DNA from: Alkalihalobacterium alkalinitrilicum
GTDB taxonomy: Bacteria > Bacillota > Bacilli > Bacillales > Bacillaceae_F
DNA: 64,000 nt
Assembly: GCF_002019605.1 (NCBI RefSeq)
Contig: NZ_KV917368.1
Coordinates: forward strand, 4,757,070-4,821,069
Reading direction: 5' to 3'
In this document: in pieces, positions 27,101-36,184 of the stretch
How positions within the stretch are numbered: the stretch's first letter is position 1
Layout of the letters: every line of letters starts with the position of its first letter
Position numbers and translations under genes: made by a program
Notes under the pieces: model-generated
What the model was told of the DNA's origin: nothing
The model's database searches: none
Seen by the model: the letters and a program-made list of their open reading frames with translations, nothing else

Positions 27101-28114
27101 ATGAGATTTTTCAAACGTTCAGCATTAACATTAGGAATGGCATCAATGATGATGATCGCTACAGCATGTGGCGCAGGTGGAAACGAAACAAGTGGTTCAG
27201 GATCTACAACTGATAACAGTAGTTCAGAACCAGCACAAGAAGAACAACAGGATCAAGACGATGCAACATTATCTGGAGAAATTGCAATTGATGGATCGTC
27301 GACAGTTTTTCCAATTTTAGAAGCAGTATCTGAAGAATATACTCAAGTTCAGCCAGGTGTACGAGCTCCCGTCGGTGTATCAGGTACTGGTGGTGGATTT
27401 AAACGTTTCGTGGTTGGAGAAACAGATATGAGTAATGCATCACGCCATATTAAAGAAGAAGAAGCGGAACTTGCTAAAGAAAATAGTATTGAATATATTG
27501 AATTAGAATTAGCATATGACGGATTGTCTGTCGTAGTTAGTCAAGAAAACGACTTCGTTGATTACTTAACAGTTGAAGAGTTAAGTAAAATGTGGACTGA
27601 TGGTACTGAAGTAGAAACTTGGGCGGATGTGCGTGAGGGATGGCCTGAAGAAAAAATTGAATTTTACAGCCCAGGAACTGACTCAGGTACTTTTGATTAC
27701 TGGAAAGAAGTTATCTTAGGTAAAGATGCAGACCTTCGTAGAGATGCTACTCTTTCTGAAGATGACAATGTTCTAGTTAATGGTACAGTTGCAAGTCCAT
27801 ATGCTATTGCATATTTCGGTTATGCTTACTATGAAGAAAACCAAGATAAATTAAATATCGTTCCGATTGATAATGGTGATGGAGCAATCATTCCTACAAT
27901 TGAAACAATTAACGATGGAACTTATGCACCACTTTCTCGTCCGATCTTCACTTATGTGAATGTTGAGTCGGTGAAACGTACTGAAGTTTATGATTACTTG
28001 AAATTCTTAAACGAACACGTTGGAGATTTGGCGCTTGAAGTTGGTTATATCAACCTTCCGCAAGAAAGATATGATGCTAACCTAGAGAAAATTGAAGCAG
28101 CAGCAAAAAATTAA
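27101..28114 (+). CDS. pstS: Phosphate ABC transporter substrate-binding lipoprotein PstS (copy 2)
   Basis: A 337-residue lipoprotein: signal MRFFKRSALTLGMASMMMIATAC with the lipobox Cys at 23, a Ser/Gln/acidic linker, then the binding domain. Phosphate contacts fit DGSSTVFP, GTGGGFKRF, SRHIK and SPGTDSGTFDYW. ATG 27101 follows AGGGGGAAAT. It is only distantly similar to copy 1, so the two operons may serve different affinities or conditions. Confidence 0.93.
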   Translation: MRFFKRSALTLGMASMMMIATACGAGGNETSGSGSTTDNSSSEPAQEEQQDQDDATLSGEIAIDGSSTVFPILEAVSEEYTQVQPGVRAPVGVSGTGGGFKRFVVGETDMSNASRHIKEEEAELAKENSIEYIELELAYDGLSVVVSQENDFVDYLTVEELSKMWTDGTEVETWADVREGWPEEKIEFYSPGTDSGTFDYWKEVILGKDADLRRDATLSEDDNVLVNGTVASPYAIAYFGYAYYEENQDKLNIVPIDNGDGAIIPTIETINDGTYAPLSRPIFTYVNVESVKRTEVYDYLKFLNEHVGDLALEVGYINLPQERYDANLEKIEAAAKN

Positions 28115-28122
28115 ATTTGAGA

Positions 28123-28152
28123 GGTAAGGTGTGCTACTGCGCACATCTTACC
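28123..28152 (+). promoter_or_regulatory. Intergenic hairpin between pstS2 and pstC2
   Basis: A 12-bp stem (28123-28134 with 28141-28152, one G-U pair) with a six-base loop and no long T-run. Same position and size as the hairpin in the first pst operon, though the sequence differs. Confidence 0.75.
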
Positions 28153-28184
28153 TTCACTTTTGAAAAATCAAAGGGGTGTAATAA

Positions 28185-29129
28185 ATGGCTTTGCAAAGCC
28201 CTAAGGGGAAATCAGTTGCACAAATGATTGAAGACCAACAATCATCAAGACAATTAGGAAATATTATAGAAAAAACTATGCCTAAGTTATTTTTAACTTG
28301 TGCGATTGTTTCGATATTAACTACTTTCGGCATTGTATTTACATTGTTGAGTGAAACGTTCACTTTCTTTAACCAAGTATCATTTATTGAATTTATAACT
28401 AGTAAAGAATGGTATCCAATGCATAGTAATGCTAGCTTTGGTATTGCACCTTTAATCGTGGGGACATTAAAGGTTGCCATCATTGCGATGTTAGTTGCTA
28501 TTCCAATTGGATTAGGCGCAGCGATATTTTTGAGTGAGTATGCTTCAGATCGTACTAGAAGAACGGTAAAACCGATATTAGAAGTTTTAGCGGGTGTTCC
28601 AACCATCGTTTATGGTTTTTTCGCCTTAACATTTGTTACTCCAATCTTACAAAAAGTTGTTCCTGGTCTTTCTCTTTTTAACGCATTAAGTCCAGGTATA
28701 GTTGTTGGTATCATGATTATTCCGATGATCGCTTCATTATCTGAAGACGCAATGAGCTCTGTACCGCGTTCTATTCGTGAAGGTGCTTATGGAATGGGAT
28801 CTACAAAGTTTGAAGTTGCGATTAAAGTTGTTTTACCTGCAGCACTTTCTGGTGTTATTGCATCGTTTGTTTTAGCGATTTCTCGTGCGATTGGTGAAAC
28901 GATGATTGTTACAGTTGCTGGTGGAGCAAATCCAAGTATATCTTATGATGTGACTTCGGCAATACAAACACTAACAGCTTATATTGTTCAAGTAAGTTTA
29001 GGTGACGCGGGTTATGGAACTATTGAATATTACAGTATATATGCAGTAGGTATGACATTATTTATTTTCACACTCATTATGAACCTATTAGCACAATACA
29101 TTTCCAAGCGTTTCAGGGAGGAATACTAA
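28185..29129 (+). CDS. pstC: Phosphate ABC transporter permease PstC (copy 2)
   Basis: A 314-residue permease with about six membrane helices. The coupling loop is SIREGAYGMGSTKFEVAIKVVLP. ATG 28185 follows AAGGGGTG. It ends 1 bp before pstA2. Typical PstC stretches include LEVLAGVPTIVYGFFALTF. Confidence 0.94.
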   Translation: MALQSPKGKSVAQMIEDQQSSRQLGNIIEKTMPKLFLTCAIVSILTTFGIVFTLLSETFTFFNQVSFIEFITSKEWYPMHSNASFGIAPLIVGTLKVAIIAMLVAIPIGLGAAIFLSEYASDRTRRTVKPILEVLAGVPTIVYGFFALTFVTPILQKVVPGLSLFNALSPGIVVGIMIIPMIASLSEDAMSSVPRSIREGAYGMGSTKFEVAIKVVLPAALSGVIASFVLAISRAIGETMIVTVAGGANPSISYDVTSAIQTLTAYIVQVSLGDAGYGTIEYYSIYAVGMTLFIFTLIMNLLAQYISKRFREEY

Positions 29130-29130
29130 A

Positions 29131-30009
29131 ATGAATCTTATCGACCAGCAGAAAGTAATTGATCACATTTCTGGACGATTAGTTAAGAACAAACTATACA
29201 AAGGAATTTTCATCATTGCCACGATTTTTGCTTTGTTTGTTTTGTTTATACTTCTTTATCGGATATTCACTCAAGGAATTGGCTATTTAAATTGGGACTT
29301 TTTATCGAGCTTTCCATCTAGACGTCCAGAAGATGCTGGAATAAAATCAGCAATTTTTGGAACGATTTGGTTAATGGTTGTTACAGCACCAATAGCATTT
29401 ATATTAGGTGTGGGTACTGCTGTCTATCTAGAGGAATACTCTAAAAAAGGAAAATTTACTAGATTTGTACAGATGAACATTTCCAATTTAGCAGGAGTGC
29501 CATCGATTGTCTTCGGTTTACTCGGGTTAACATTATTTGTTCGTGGTATGGACTTGGGGAGAAGTGTATTAGCAGGTGGATTAACTATGGCATTATTAAT
29601 TCTACCTATTATTGTAGTAGCTTCACAGGAAGCTATACGTTCTGTTCCAAAAGAGTTACGAGAAGCGTCATTTGGAATGGGAGCGACAAAATGGCAAACA
29701 ATCCGCCGCGTAGTATTCCCATCGGCTTTACCAGGAATTTTAACAGGTAATATATTAGCACTTTCTAGGGCGATTGGTGAAACCGCACCACTAATTATGA
29801 TTGGAGCACTTTCATATGTTGCGTTTGTTCCAGATGGAATCCTGTCACAATTTACAGTCATGCCAATTCAGATATACAACTGGACGAGTCGACCACAGGA
29901 AACGTTCCATTTCGTTGCTGCAGCGGGAATTATCGTGTTACTTGCAATGTTACTTTTTATGAATTCGATCGCAGTTTGGATCCGGAACAAATTTCAAAAT
30001 CGTTTTTAA
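29131..30009 (+). CDS. pstA: Phosphate ABC transporter permease PstA (copy 2)
   Basis: A 292-residue permease with about six membrane helices and the coupling loop ELREASFGMGATKWQTIRRVVFP. ATG 29131 follows AGGGAGGAAT in the end of pstC2. Partner of PstC2. Confidence 0.94.
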   Translation: MNLIDQQKVIDHISGRLVKNKLYKGIFIIATIFALFVLFILLYRIFTQGIGYLNWDFLSSFPSRRPEDAGIKSAIFGTIWLMVVTAPIAFILGVGTAVYLEEYSKKGKFTRFVQMNISNLAGVPSIVFGLLGLTLFVRGMDLGRSVLAGGLTMALLILPIIVVASQEAIRSVPKELREASFGMGATKWQTIRRVVFPSALPGILTGNILALSRAIGETAPLIMIGALSYVAFVPDGILSQFTVMPIQIYNWTSRPQETFHFVAAAGIIVLLAMLLFMNSIAVWIRNKFQNRF

Positions 30010-30056
30010 TTATTTTGATATAAAAACTTTTCAATTTCAAAAGGGGATGAATTGAA

Positions 30057-30890
30057 ATGGCGGTATTAACAAAGGAAATTCAAGTTAATGTAGATGTAGT
30101 TGAAAATGAGTCTACGAACAATAAAACAGCAACCATAGAATCAGTATATAATGTAAAAGGTTTGAACCTATGGTATGGAAATGATCATGCGTTAAAAAAT
30201 ATTGATATGGATATACCGAAAAATCAAGTTACAGCTATTATTGGTCCATCAGGATGTGGGAAATCGACATTTATAAAAACTTTAAATCGAATGGTAGAAA
30301 TGATTCCGATTGTAAAAACATCTGGAGAAATCGAATATCGTGGTCGTAATATTTTCGATAAAAATTATCGGGTTGAAGAACTTCGTACGAAAGTAGGGAT
30401 GGTATTTCAAAAACCAAATCCATTTCCTAAATCGATTTACGAAAATATTGCCTATGGACCGAAAATTCATGGAATTCGGGATAAAAGGATTTTAAATGAA
30501 ATCGTTGAAAAAAGCTTACGTGGCGCAGCTATATGGGATGAAGTAAAGGATCGTTTGCATGAAAATGCTTATGGCTTATCTGGAGGACAGCAACAACGTG
30601 TATGTATTGCACGTTGCTTAGCGATTGAACCCGAAGTAATTTTAATGGATGAACCAACATCAGCATTAGATCCAATTTCAACACTAAAAGTAGAGGAGCT
30701 TGTCCAAGAGTTAAAGAAAGAATTTAGTATAGCTATTGTTACTCATAATATGCAACAAGCTGCTCGGATTTCAGATAAAACTGCATTCTTTTTAAGTGGT
30801 GACTTAGTAGAGTACGATCAAACAGGAAAAATCTTTTCAAACCCTACTGATAAGCGGACGGAAGACTATATTACAGGTCGTTTTGGATAA
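30057..30890 (+). CDS. pstB: Phosphate ABC transporter ATPase PstB (copy 2)
   Basis: A 277-residue ATPase with Walker [10 protein letters not shown], signature [16 protein letters not shown] and Walker [16 protein letters not shown] 30057 follows AAAGGGGATGA. It is close to copy 1 along the whole length, unlike the binding proteins, pointing to operon duplication followed by faster PstS divergence. Confidence 0.96.
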   Translation: MAVLTKEIQVNVDVVENESTNNKTATIESVYNVKGLNLWYGNDHALKNIDMDIPKNQVTAIIGPSGCGKSTFIKTLNRMVEMIPIVKTSGEIEYRGRNIFDKNYRVEELRTKVGMVFQKPNPFPKSIYENIAYGPKIHGIRDKRILNEIVEKSLRGAAIWDEVKDRLHENAYGLSGGQQQRVCIARCLAIEPEVILMDEPTSALDPISTLKVEELVQELKKEFSIAIVTHNMQQAARISDKTAFFLSGDLVEYDQTGKIFSNPTDKRTEDYITGRFG

Positions 30891-30910
30891 GGAAAGTGAA
30901 GTGATAAGAC

Positions 30911-31564
30911 ATGATGATACGAGGCGGATTTGAAAGTGAACTTAAAGAAATAAAATCAAAAATTCTAGAAATGGGTCAAGTCGTCGAAATGGCACTCCAA
31001 AGGTCGATTGATTCATTTAAAGTGAATGACCATATAGGTATGGATGAGGTAATACGCAATGATCATAAAATAAATCAGTTTGAACTCAATATTAATGAGA
31101 GTGTCACTTTACTAATTGCGAAGCAACAACCAGTAGCATCGGATTTACGCAAACTTATTGTGGCTCTCAAAATTTCAAGTGATCTTGAACGAATAGGAGA
31201 CCTTGCAGTAGACATTGCAAAAGTTGGGAAACGAGTACGCCCATCTGATTTGAAAGAGTATCGTAGCCAATTGATATCGATTTCTCAACGAGCTACTGAA
31301 ATGCTTTCAAGCGCAATAGCTGCTTATTATCATAGTGACATATTAAAGGCTCAGAAGATAGCGAATTTAGATGATACGGTTGACAGGATGTATGGTGAAT
31401 TTATTCAAAGCCTATTTAAATTAGAGAGCAATTCTAGACAAGTGGAGAATGTTATTAATTTAGCTTTTATTGGTCGCTATATTGAGCGAATTGCCGATTA
31501 TGCCACTAATTTAGCTGAATGTATTGTATATGAAGTGAACGGACAATATTTTGATTTAAATTAA
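30911..31564 (+). CDS. phoU: Phosphate signalling regulator PhoU
   Basis: A 217-residue all-helical protein with two PhoU repeats; conserved patterns are KISSDLERIGDLAVDIAK and FIGRYIERIADYATNLAE, the metal-binding E/DxxxD motifs. It normally restrains Pst transport and PhoR-type signalling. ATG 30911 lies 20 bp after pstB2. Present only in the second operon. Confidence 0.93.
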   Translation: MMIRGGFESELKEIKSKILEMGQVVEMALQRSIDSFKVNDHIGMDEVIRNDHKINQFELNINESVTLLIAKQQPVASDLRKLIVALKISSDLERIGDLAVDIAKVGKRVRPSDLKEYRSQLISISQRATEMLSSAIAAYYHSDILKAQKIANLDDTVDRMYGEFIQSLFKLESNSRQVENVINLAFIGRYIERIADYATNLAECIVYEVNGQYFDLN

Positions 31565-31628
31565 GCATTTAAACTACAAGATATCTAGAATTCTTTAGTT
31601 TATTGTCAAATGAATCTTTGTTTCCTTG

Positions 31629-31663
31629 TAGCACTGCCTTTTTTGGTGGTGCTATTATTTTTT
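31629..31663 (+). terminator. Terminator of the second pst operon
   Basis: A 10-bp stem (31629-31638 with 31645-31654, two G-U pairs) and T6 loop, followed by TTATTTTTT. Confidence 0.8.
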
Positions 31664-31871
31664 GCTGTTTTCGTAAACTTTGTTGCTTGGCTTTGGTACG
31701 AAGGCAAGGAGCACATTCATTGAGAAGAGAGCCTTAATTTAACTGGACATCATATCGAAGATTCCTTTGATAAAAACAATAATTCCTGATACTAACACTT
31801 ATCTTTGGAAACACTAGGGAATGTCATAACTTAGAGTAAAATTCAAGGAAAATATTTAAAATTAAATAAAC

Positions 31872-31927
31872 TTTACATAATCTTTACATTAATTTATATT
31901 TACAATTTCTTAACATACCATTAGTAT
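31872..31927 (+). promoter_or_regulatory. Putative PhoP box upstream of the Na/Pi cotransporter gene
   Basis: TTTACA 31872, TTTACA 31883, TTTATA 31893, TTTACA 31899 and TTAACA 31910 form direct repeats; the first two and last two pairs are 11 bp apart. A possible -10 is TAGTAT at 31922-31927. The rest of the 421-bp gap from 31565 holds the pst terminator and AT-rich DNA. Confidence 0.72.
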
Positions 31928-31985
31928 TGATGAGGGGTTCTTGTAGAGATTTGTCGAAGGGTTATATCATTATTGAAGGGATGAT

Positions 31986-33617
31986 TTGAAGTTGGATACA
32001 CAAACAATACTATTTATGTTTTTTGGTGGTCTTGGTATCTTTCTATTTGGAATAAAATACCTAGGGGATGGTTTACAAAAGGTAGCAGGTGATGGACTAA
32101 GAGACATGTTAGACCGCTTCACTACTAATCCAATTATGGGAATAATTGCTGGTATTTTTGTAACTATTTTATTACAAACGAGTACCGGTACAACTGTATT
32201 AACAATTGGATTAGTTAATGCAGGTTTTATGACGTTACAACAAGCTATAGGTGTTATTTTAGGAGCTAATATAGGTACAACAGCAACGGCATTCATTATC
32301 GGTATTAAAATATCAAAATATGCATTACCTATCGTTGCCCTCGGGACATTTTTTATTTTCTTCTTTAAAAACCGTAAAATAAATAATTATGGACAAGTTA
32401 TTTTTGGATTTGGGGCTTTATTTTTAGGTTTAAATTTTATGGGGGATGGCTTAAAACCATTGAGGGAATTACAAACATTTGCTGATTTAACAGTGAGTAT
32501 GAGTGATAATCCACTATTAGGTGTCCTAATCGGTACAATCTTTACAGTGGTCGTTCAAAGTTCCTCAGCGTCTATAGGTTTGCTACAAACCCTTTTTGCA
32601 CAAGGAGCAATGACATTAGATGCAGCTTTACCTGTTCTTTTTGGTGACAATATAGGAACAACAATTACGGCTGTATTAGCAGCAATTGGTGCTTCAGTCG
32701 CTGCGAAAAGAGCAGCAGCAACCCATGTTATTTTTAACATTATTGGTACAATAATTGTATTAATATTATTGAAACCATTTACTTATTTAATTGCAAATTT
32801 ACAAGAAACACTTAGTCTTAATCCAGAAATGACGATTGCATTTGCTCACGGAATATTCAATGTTTCTAATACACTTATTCAGCTACCGTTTATCGCAGTG
32901 TTAGCATGGATTGTTGTAAAACTTATTCCAGGTAAAGACTCTGCGGTTGAATATAAAGCTGTTCATTTAGATGAAACATTTATCAAACAGTCACCAGCAA
33001 TTGCCCTTGGTCAAGGGAAGAAAGAGATATTGAGAATGGCTGAGTTAGCAGAAAAGGGACTAGAAGAAACAGGACTTTATTTAAAAACTCATCAAAAGAA
33101 GCATGGTGAAATTGTGCCACAATTTGAAGATGCCATTAATAACTTAGACCGTAAAATTACGGATTACCTAATTCAATTATCTTCTCATTCGTTATCTGCT
33201 CATGACTCTAAATTACATTCAACACTAATGAGTACGATTCGTGACATAGAACGAATTGGTGACCATATGGAAAACATAATGGAATTGGTTGATTATCAAA
33301 TAACAAACAAAGTGAAATTCTCAGATACAGCAATTGAGGATTTGGATAGAATGTTTGATTTAACACTCTCAACAATTAGACAATCGATCAAGGCATTAGA
33401 AACCAATGACCTTGAAGAAGCTCGAGCTGTTCTCGAAAAAGAAGAAAGAATAGATAAAATGGAACGAGAACTACGGAAAAAGCATATTATCCGCTTAAAT
33501 GAAGGTAAATGTACAGGACAATCTGGTATCGTTTATGTTGATATCGTTAGTAACTTAGAACGTATCGGTGATCATGCTGTAAACATTGCAGAAGATGTTA
33601 TCGGAGAAGAAGATTAG
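31986..33617 (+). CDS. Na+/phosphate cotransporter (NptA type) with C-terminal PhoU domain
   Basis: A 543-residue protein. Residues 1 to about 315 are the Na/Pi cotransporter membrane domain with two inverted repeats carrying the family motifs LLQTSTGTTVLTIGLV and VVQSSSASIGLLQTLF, and GANIGTT / GDNIGTT. Residues about 345-540 form a PhoU-like helical domain with RDIERIGDHMENI and SNLERIGDHAVNIAED. The start is TTG 31986, 5 bp after AAGGG; TTG 31992 is an alternative. Sodium-driven phosphate uptake is likely. Confidence 0.9.
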   Translation: MKLDTQTILFMFFGGLGIFLFGIKYLGDGLQKVAGDGLRDMLDRFTTNPIMGIIAGIFVTILLQTSTGTTVLTIGLVNAGFMTLQQAIGVILGANIGTTATAFIIGIKISKYALPIVALGTFFIFFFKNRKINNYGQVIFGFGALFLGLNFMGDGLKPLRELQTFADLTVSMSDNPLLGVLIGTIFTVVVQSSSASIGLLQTLFAQGAMTLDAALPVLFGDNIGTTITAVLAAIGASVAAKRAAATHVIFNIIGTIIVLILLKPFTYLIANLQETLSLNPEMTIAFAHGIFNVSNTLIQLPFIAVLAWIVVKLIPGKDSAVEYKAVHLDETFIKQSPAIALGQGKKEILRMAELAEKGLEETGLYLKTHQKKHGEIVPQFEDAINNLDRKITDYLIQLSSHSLSAHDSKLHSTLMSTIRDIERIGDHMENIMELVDYQITNKVKFSDTAIEDLDRMFDLTLSTIRQSIKALETNDLEEARAVLEKEERIDKMERELRKKHIIRLNEGKCTGQSGIVYVDIVSNLERIGDHAVNIAEDVIGEED

Positions 33618-33628
33618 ATCAATATTTT

Positions 33629-33666
33629 AAGGCTGACAAGATATTTATTGTCAGTCTTTTGTTTTT
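33629..33666 (+). terminator. Terminator after the Na/Pi cotransporter gene
   Basis: AAGGCTGACAA 33629-33639 pairs with TTGTCAGTCTT 33648-33658 (one G-U pair), then TTGTTTTT. Confidence 0.8.
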
Positions 33667-33734
33667 CGACAAGGAATTACAAAACTCTTATCGAATATTA
33701 TAATATCATCAGAGAATAGATAGGAGTTGTCTTT

Positions 33735-34439
33735 ATGGGGGAGAACGCTGACCGATTTTTGGCAGCTTTTAATTCAATTGAAAAAGGGCTAAAAGACCAG
33801 TTAAACATGCACCGTCATTTTTCGTTTTCAAGGATGATTGATGGGGCAAAGAAAAAACATCCGATTGTTGCGAAATATGAAATTGATTTAAAAAAGTTTG
33901 CGGAACTTAGAAACGTTATTGTTCATGAACAAACTTCACCAGACTTTATCATTGCTGAACCACATAAAGAAATAGTAGCACTGATCGAAAAAATTCATAA
34001 AGAACTAATTGAACCTGAAAAAGTAATTCCAAAATATAAGCGGCAAGTCAAAACATTCAGTATCAATGATCCGTTTAGCATTGTTTTAGATACGATAGAG
34101 CGACATGCTTATACTCAGTTTCCAATTTATGATCATGGTATTTTTAAGTGTTTACTTACGAATTACGGTATTACTGCTTGGCTAGCGCATCATAAAAATC
34201 AATTTGCTTTTGAATTAGACAAAGTGAAACTTTCAGATGTTATTATTTATGAGAAACATATGAACAATGTAAAGTTTGTTTGTAAAGAAAAGTCTATTTA
34301 TGACGTAAAGGAATTATTTCTGCATTATCTTGATAAAAAAATTACTCGTCTCGAGGCGGTACTAGTTACAGAAAATGGAGATCCAAATGAACCTTTACTT
34401 GGTATTGTTACCCCATTTGATGCCATTCGAATTCCTTGA
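33735..34439 (+). CDS. HEPN-like/CBS-domain protein of unknown function
   Basis: A 234-residue soluble protein. The N-terminal 90 residues are helical, with ELRNVIVHEQ at about 56-65, which fits the R-x4-H motif of HEPN domains. From about 103 two CBS-type repeats follow (SIVLDTIERHAYTQFPIYD ... GITAWL; then TRLEAVLVTENG ... LGIVTPFDAI). CBS pairs usually bind adenine nucleotides. A nucleotide-gated RNase is a possible reading but is not shown. ATG 33735 stands alone between two terminated genes. Confidence 0.65.
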   Translation: MGENADRFLAAFNSIEKGLKDQLNMHRHFSFSRMIDGAKKKHPIVAKYEIDLKKFAELRNVIVHEQTSPDFIIAEPHKEIVALIEKIHKELIEPEKVIPKYKRQVKTFSINDPFSIVLDTIERHAYTQFPIYDHGIFKCLLTNYGITAWLAHHKNQFAFELDKVKLSDVIIYEKHMNNVKFVCKEKSIYDVKELFLHYLDKKITRLEAVLVTENGDPNEPLLGIVTPFDAIRIP

Positions 34440-34459
34440 TGAAAATGAAGTAGAATTTT

Positions 34460-34488
34460 TTGGTTTATTGTCGCTGTTATATTATAAT
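34460..34488 (+). promoter_or_regulatory. Sigma-A type promoter upstream of yisL
   Basis: TTGGTT at 34460-34465 and TATAAT at 34483-34488 with 17-bp spacing, 39 bp before the start codon. Confidence 0.6.
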
Positions 34489-34527
34489 AGTAGAGGTTGA
34501 AATTTTACGTAATTGTAGGAGGAAAAA

Positions 34528-34890
34528 ATGTATACAGGTTTATTACATACCCACTCGGGTTCTTGGGCGATCACAGTGTTATTATTTTTCATTGCTTATT
34601 TTTTATTGAAAGCAAATAAAGAAAAAGGTGCAAAAATTGTTCACATGGTTTTACGCCTGTTCTATGTGATTATGGTTGTTTCTGGAATCGGACTATTAAT
34701 CCAGTGGAATTTTGCTTTCACATACGTTCTAAAAGGTATTTTAGCAATATCGTTAATTTACTTTATGGAAATGTTATTAGTACGTACAAAAAAGGGAACA
34801 CTCGCAGGCAAGGAAACATACTATTGGATCATGCTTATTGCTACATTAGTACTCGTCGTATTAATTGGTTTTCGAGTATTAACTTTTTAA
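34528..34890 (+). CDS. yisL: YisL-family (UPF0344/DUF1516) membrane protein
   Basis: A 120-residue protein with four hydrophobic helices and the family pattern HTHSGSWAIT near the start and AKIVHMVLRLFYVIMV at about 38-55, resembling B. subtilis YisL. Function is unknown. ATG 34528 follows GTAGGAGG. It is monocistronic and convergent with the SDR gene. Confidence 0.85.
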   Translation: MYTGLLHTHSGSWAITVLLFFIAYFLLKANKEKGAKIVHMVLRLFYVIMVVSGIGLLIQWNFAFTYVLKGILAISLIYFMEMLLVRTKKGTLAGKETYYWIMLIATLVLVVLIGFRVLTF

Positions 34891-34898
34891 ATGAAAGA

Positions 34899-34935
34899 AA
34901 AGCAGCAGACTTTGCGGAGTTTGCTGCTTTTCTTT
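34899..34935 (+). terminator. Terminator after yisL
   Basis: AAAGCAGCAGACT pairs with AGTTTGCTGCTTT, followed by TCTTTG. It lies between convergent genes and probably serves both. Confidence 0.8.
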
Positions 34936-34942
34936 GTATGAT

Positions 34943-35656
34943 TTAATTCGTTGATAAGCTCTTTTCGAGTAGTACCTTCCAATCGTCTGCTGTAATGATT
35001 TTACCATGTCCGAGTTCAACTTGACTCGCGATATCTAATAAAATCGGTGCAATATCTTTCGGATCTTCGCCAATTGCTTGAATTCCTGTTTTCATAACTC
35101 CAGGATTAAATGCAATCGCTGAAATTCCATTTTGGTATTCCTCTTCTTCAACTGTAAAAGTTAGGGTCTCTAATGCGGCTTTACTTGCACTATAAGCACC
35201 AAACCCACTCGAGCCTTGTCTCGCTAGTCCAGTAGTCAGTGAAATAATTCTCCCATTTTTTTGCTTCCGCATCACTGGAAGACATTCTCGTATCATTAAA
35301 AATGCACTTCTTACGTTGTTATCAAAATGGTATTGCCAAGACTCAAGTGAAGAGTCAGCAATGGAATAGTTTTCGAAGATAGCGGCATTGTTAATTAATA
35401 CATCAATCTTTCCAAATCGATCCACGGTTTCTTGTACAAAACGATGAACATCTTCTTCAAGAGAAACATCGGCTTGAACTGCTAAAACATTAGGGGAATG
35501 AGTAGATAACAGTTGTTCTACTTCTTGAATACGATTTAAATGTCGGCAGCAAATCGCAACGTTAGCCCCTGCTTGAACGGCTTGGAATGTTGTTTCACGG
35601 CCTAATCCAGTACTCGCTCCTGTAATGACAACAACTTTGTTTTGTAATTGATTCAT
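34943..35656 (-). CDS. Short-chain dehydrogenase/reductase
   Basis: A 237-residue Rossmann enzyme of the classical SDR type. The cofactor motif is TGASTGLG near residue 13, NNAA is present, and the catalytic Tyr-x3-Lys is in GAYSASKAAL. CRH after the second strand (AICCRHLNR) suggests NADP(H) preference. Substrate cannot be told; 3-oxoacyl-ACP reductases are the nearest general class. The start ATG on the minus strand follows AAGGAGG. Confidence 0.88.
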   Translation of the reverse strand: MNQLQNKVVVITGASTGLGRETTFQAVQAGANVAICCRHLNRIQEVEQLLSTHSPNVLAVQADVSLEEDVHRFVQETVDRFGKIDVLINNAAIFENYSIADSSLESWQYHFDNNVRSAFLMIRECLPVMRKQKNGRIISLTTGLARQGSSGFGAYSASKAALETLTFTVEEEEYQNGISAIAFNPGVMKTGIQAIGEDPKDIAPILLDIASQVELGHGKIITADDWKVLLEKSLSTN

Positions 35657-35831
35657 TATAATCCTCCTTAAAACAACTTATTTCATAAAATTTGGGCCAA
35701 CGTCCATAGGATATTTACGTTAATTCATATATGTTTACTTAGTTTAAGGTTTCACCTTTAAACTGTCAATCTATTTCGAATGTTATCTGTGCGAATGTTC
35801 AAAAATTTATGTATTATTTACAAAAAAAGCA

Positions 35832-35860
35832 TTTACAAATATTTCATAGTTGGTTATAAT
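35832..35860 (+). promoter_or_regulatory. Promoter of the small-ORF/yrzI cluster
   Basis: TTTACA at 35832-35837 and TATAAT at 35855-35860 with 17-bp spacing, a good sigma-A match 45 bp before the first small ORF. Confidence 0.7.
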
Positions 35861-35904
35861 TTCCTTTGTAAGATTTATAACGTAAAAGAAAGGGGCTGAA
35901 CAAC

Positions 35905-35991
35905 ATGATGAGAGCTGTTGCAATGAATGACATACAACTAAATACTTTTATCATTCGTTTGGTTCCTAATTATAGAGTGTTTTCTATTTGA
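35905..35991 (+). CDS. Small ORF, 28 residues, unknown
   Basis: Starts at ATG 35905, about 9 bp after AAAGGGG, and encodes MMRAVAMNDIQLNTFIIRLV followed by PNYRVFSI. A good promoter lies upstream and a terminator hairpin begins 24 bp after the stop. It may be a leader peptide or a true small protein; the codon content shows no run of one amino acid that would suggest classical attenuation. Confidence 0.5.
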   Translation: MMRAVAMNDIQLNTFIIRLVPNYRVFSI

Positions 35992-36015
35992 GATTATAAT
36001 TTCTTTATGTTATAG

Positions 36016-36050
36016 AAAGCCACGGGTCAGAGGCCGACCTGTGGCTTTTT
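36016..36050 (+). terminator. Terminator between the first small ORF and the yrzI pair
   Basis: A 13-bp stem (36016-36028 with 36036-36048, one G-U pair), followed by TTTTTATATATATTTTT. No alternative antiterminator stem is obvious. Confidence 0.8.
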
Positions 36051-36094
36051 ATATATATTTTTGCTTATAAATTCAAAAAAAGGAGGTAATAACA

Positions 36095-36154
36095 ATGATG
36101 ATTGTTCAAAGTTCTGTAATTATTTGGTATAAGAAGGTGAAAGGCCTCACCTAA
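36095..36154 (+). CDS. Small ORF, 19 residues, unknown
   Basis: ATG 36095 follows AAAGGAGGTAA, a very strong ribosome binding site. The product is MMIVQSSVIIWYKKVKGLT: a short hydrophobic segment followed by basic residues. It precedes yrzI by 30 bp. Similar tiny hydrophobic peptides can be toxins or membrane peptides, but nothing here proves that. Confidence 0.5.
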   Translation: MMIVQSSVIIWYKKVKGLT

Positions 36155-36184
36155 TCATGTTCTAATGAAAAGGAGGCAATTAGT

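Noticed and set aside
29424-29861. Minus-strand 145-codon frame in pstA2
   Set aside because: Antisense to a clear permease gene; similar mirror frames occur in the other permeases.
35905-36050. Classical amino-acid attenuator formed by the 28-codon ORF and its terminator
   Set aside because: The ORF has no run of a single regulatory amino acid and no antiterminator pairing with the terminator stem is evident.
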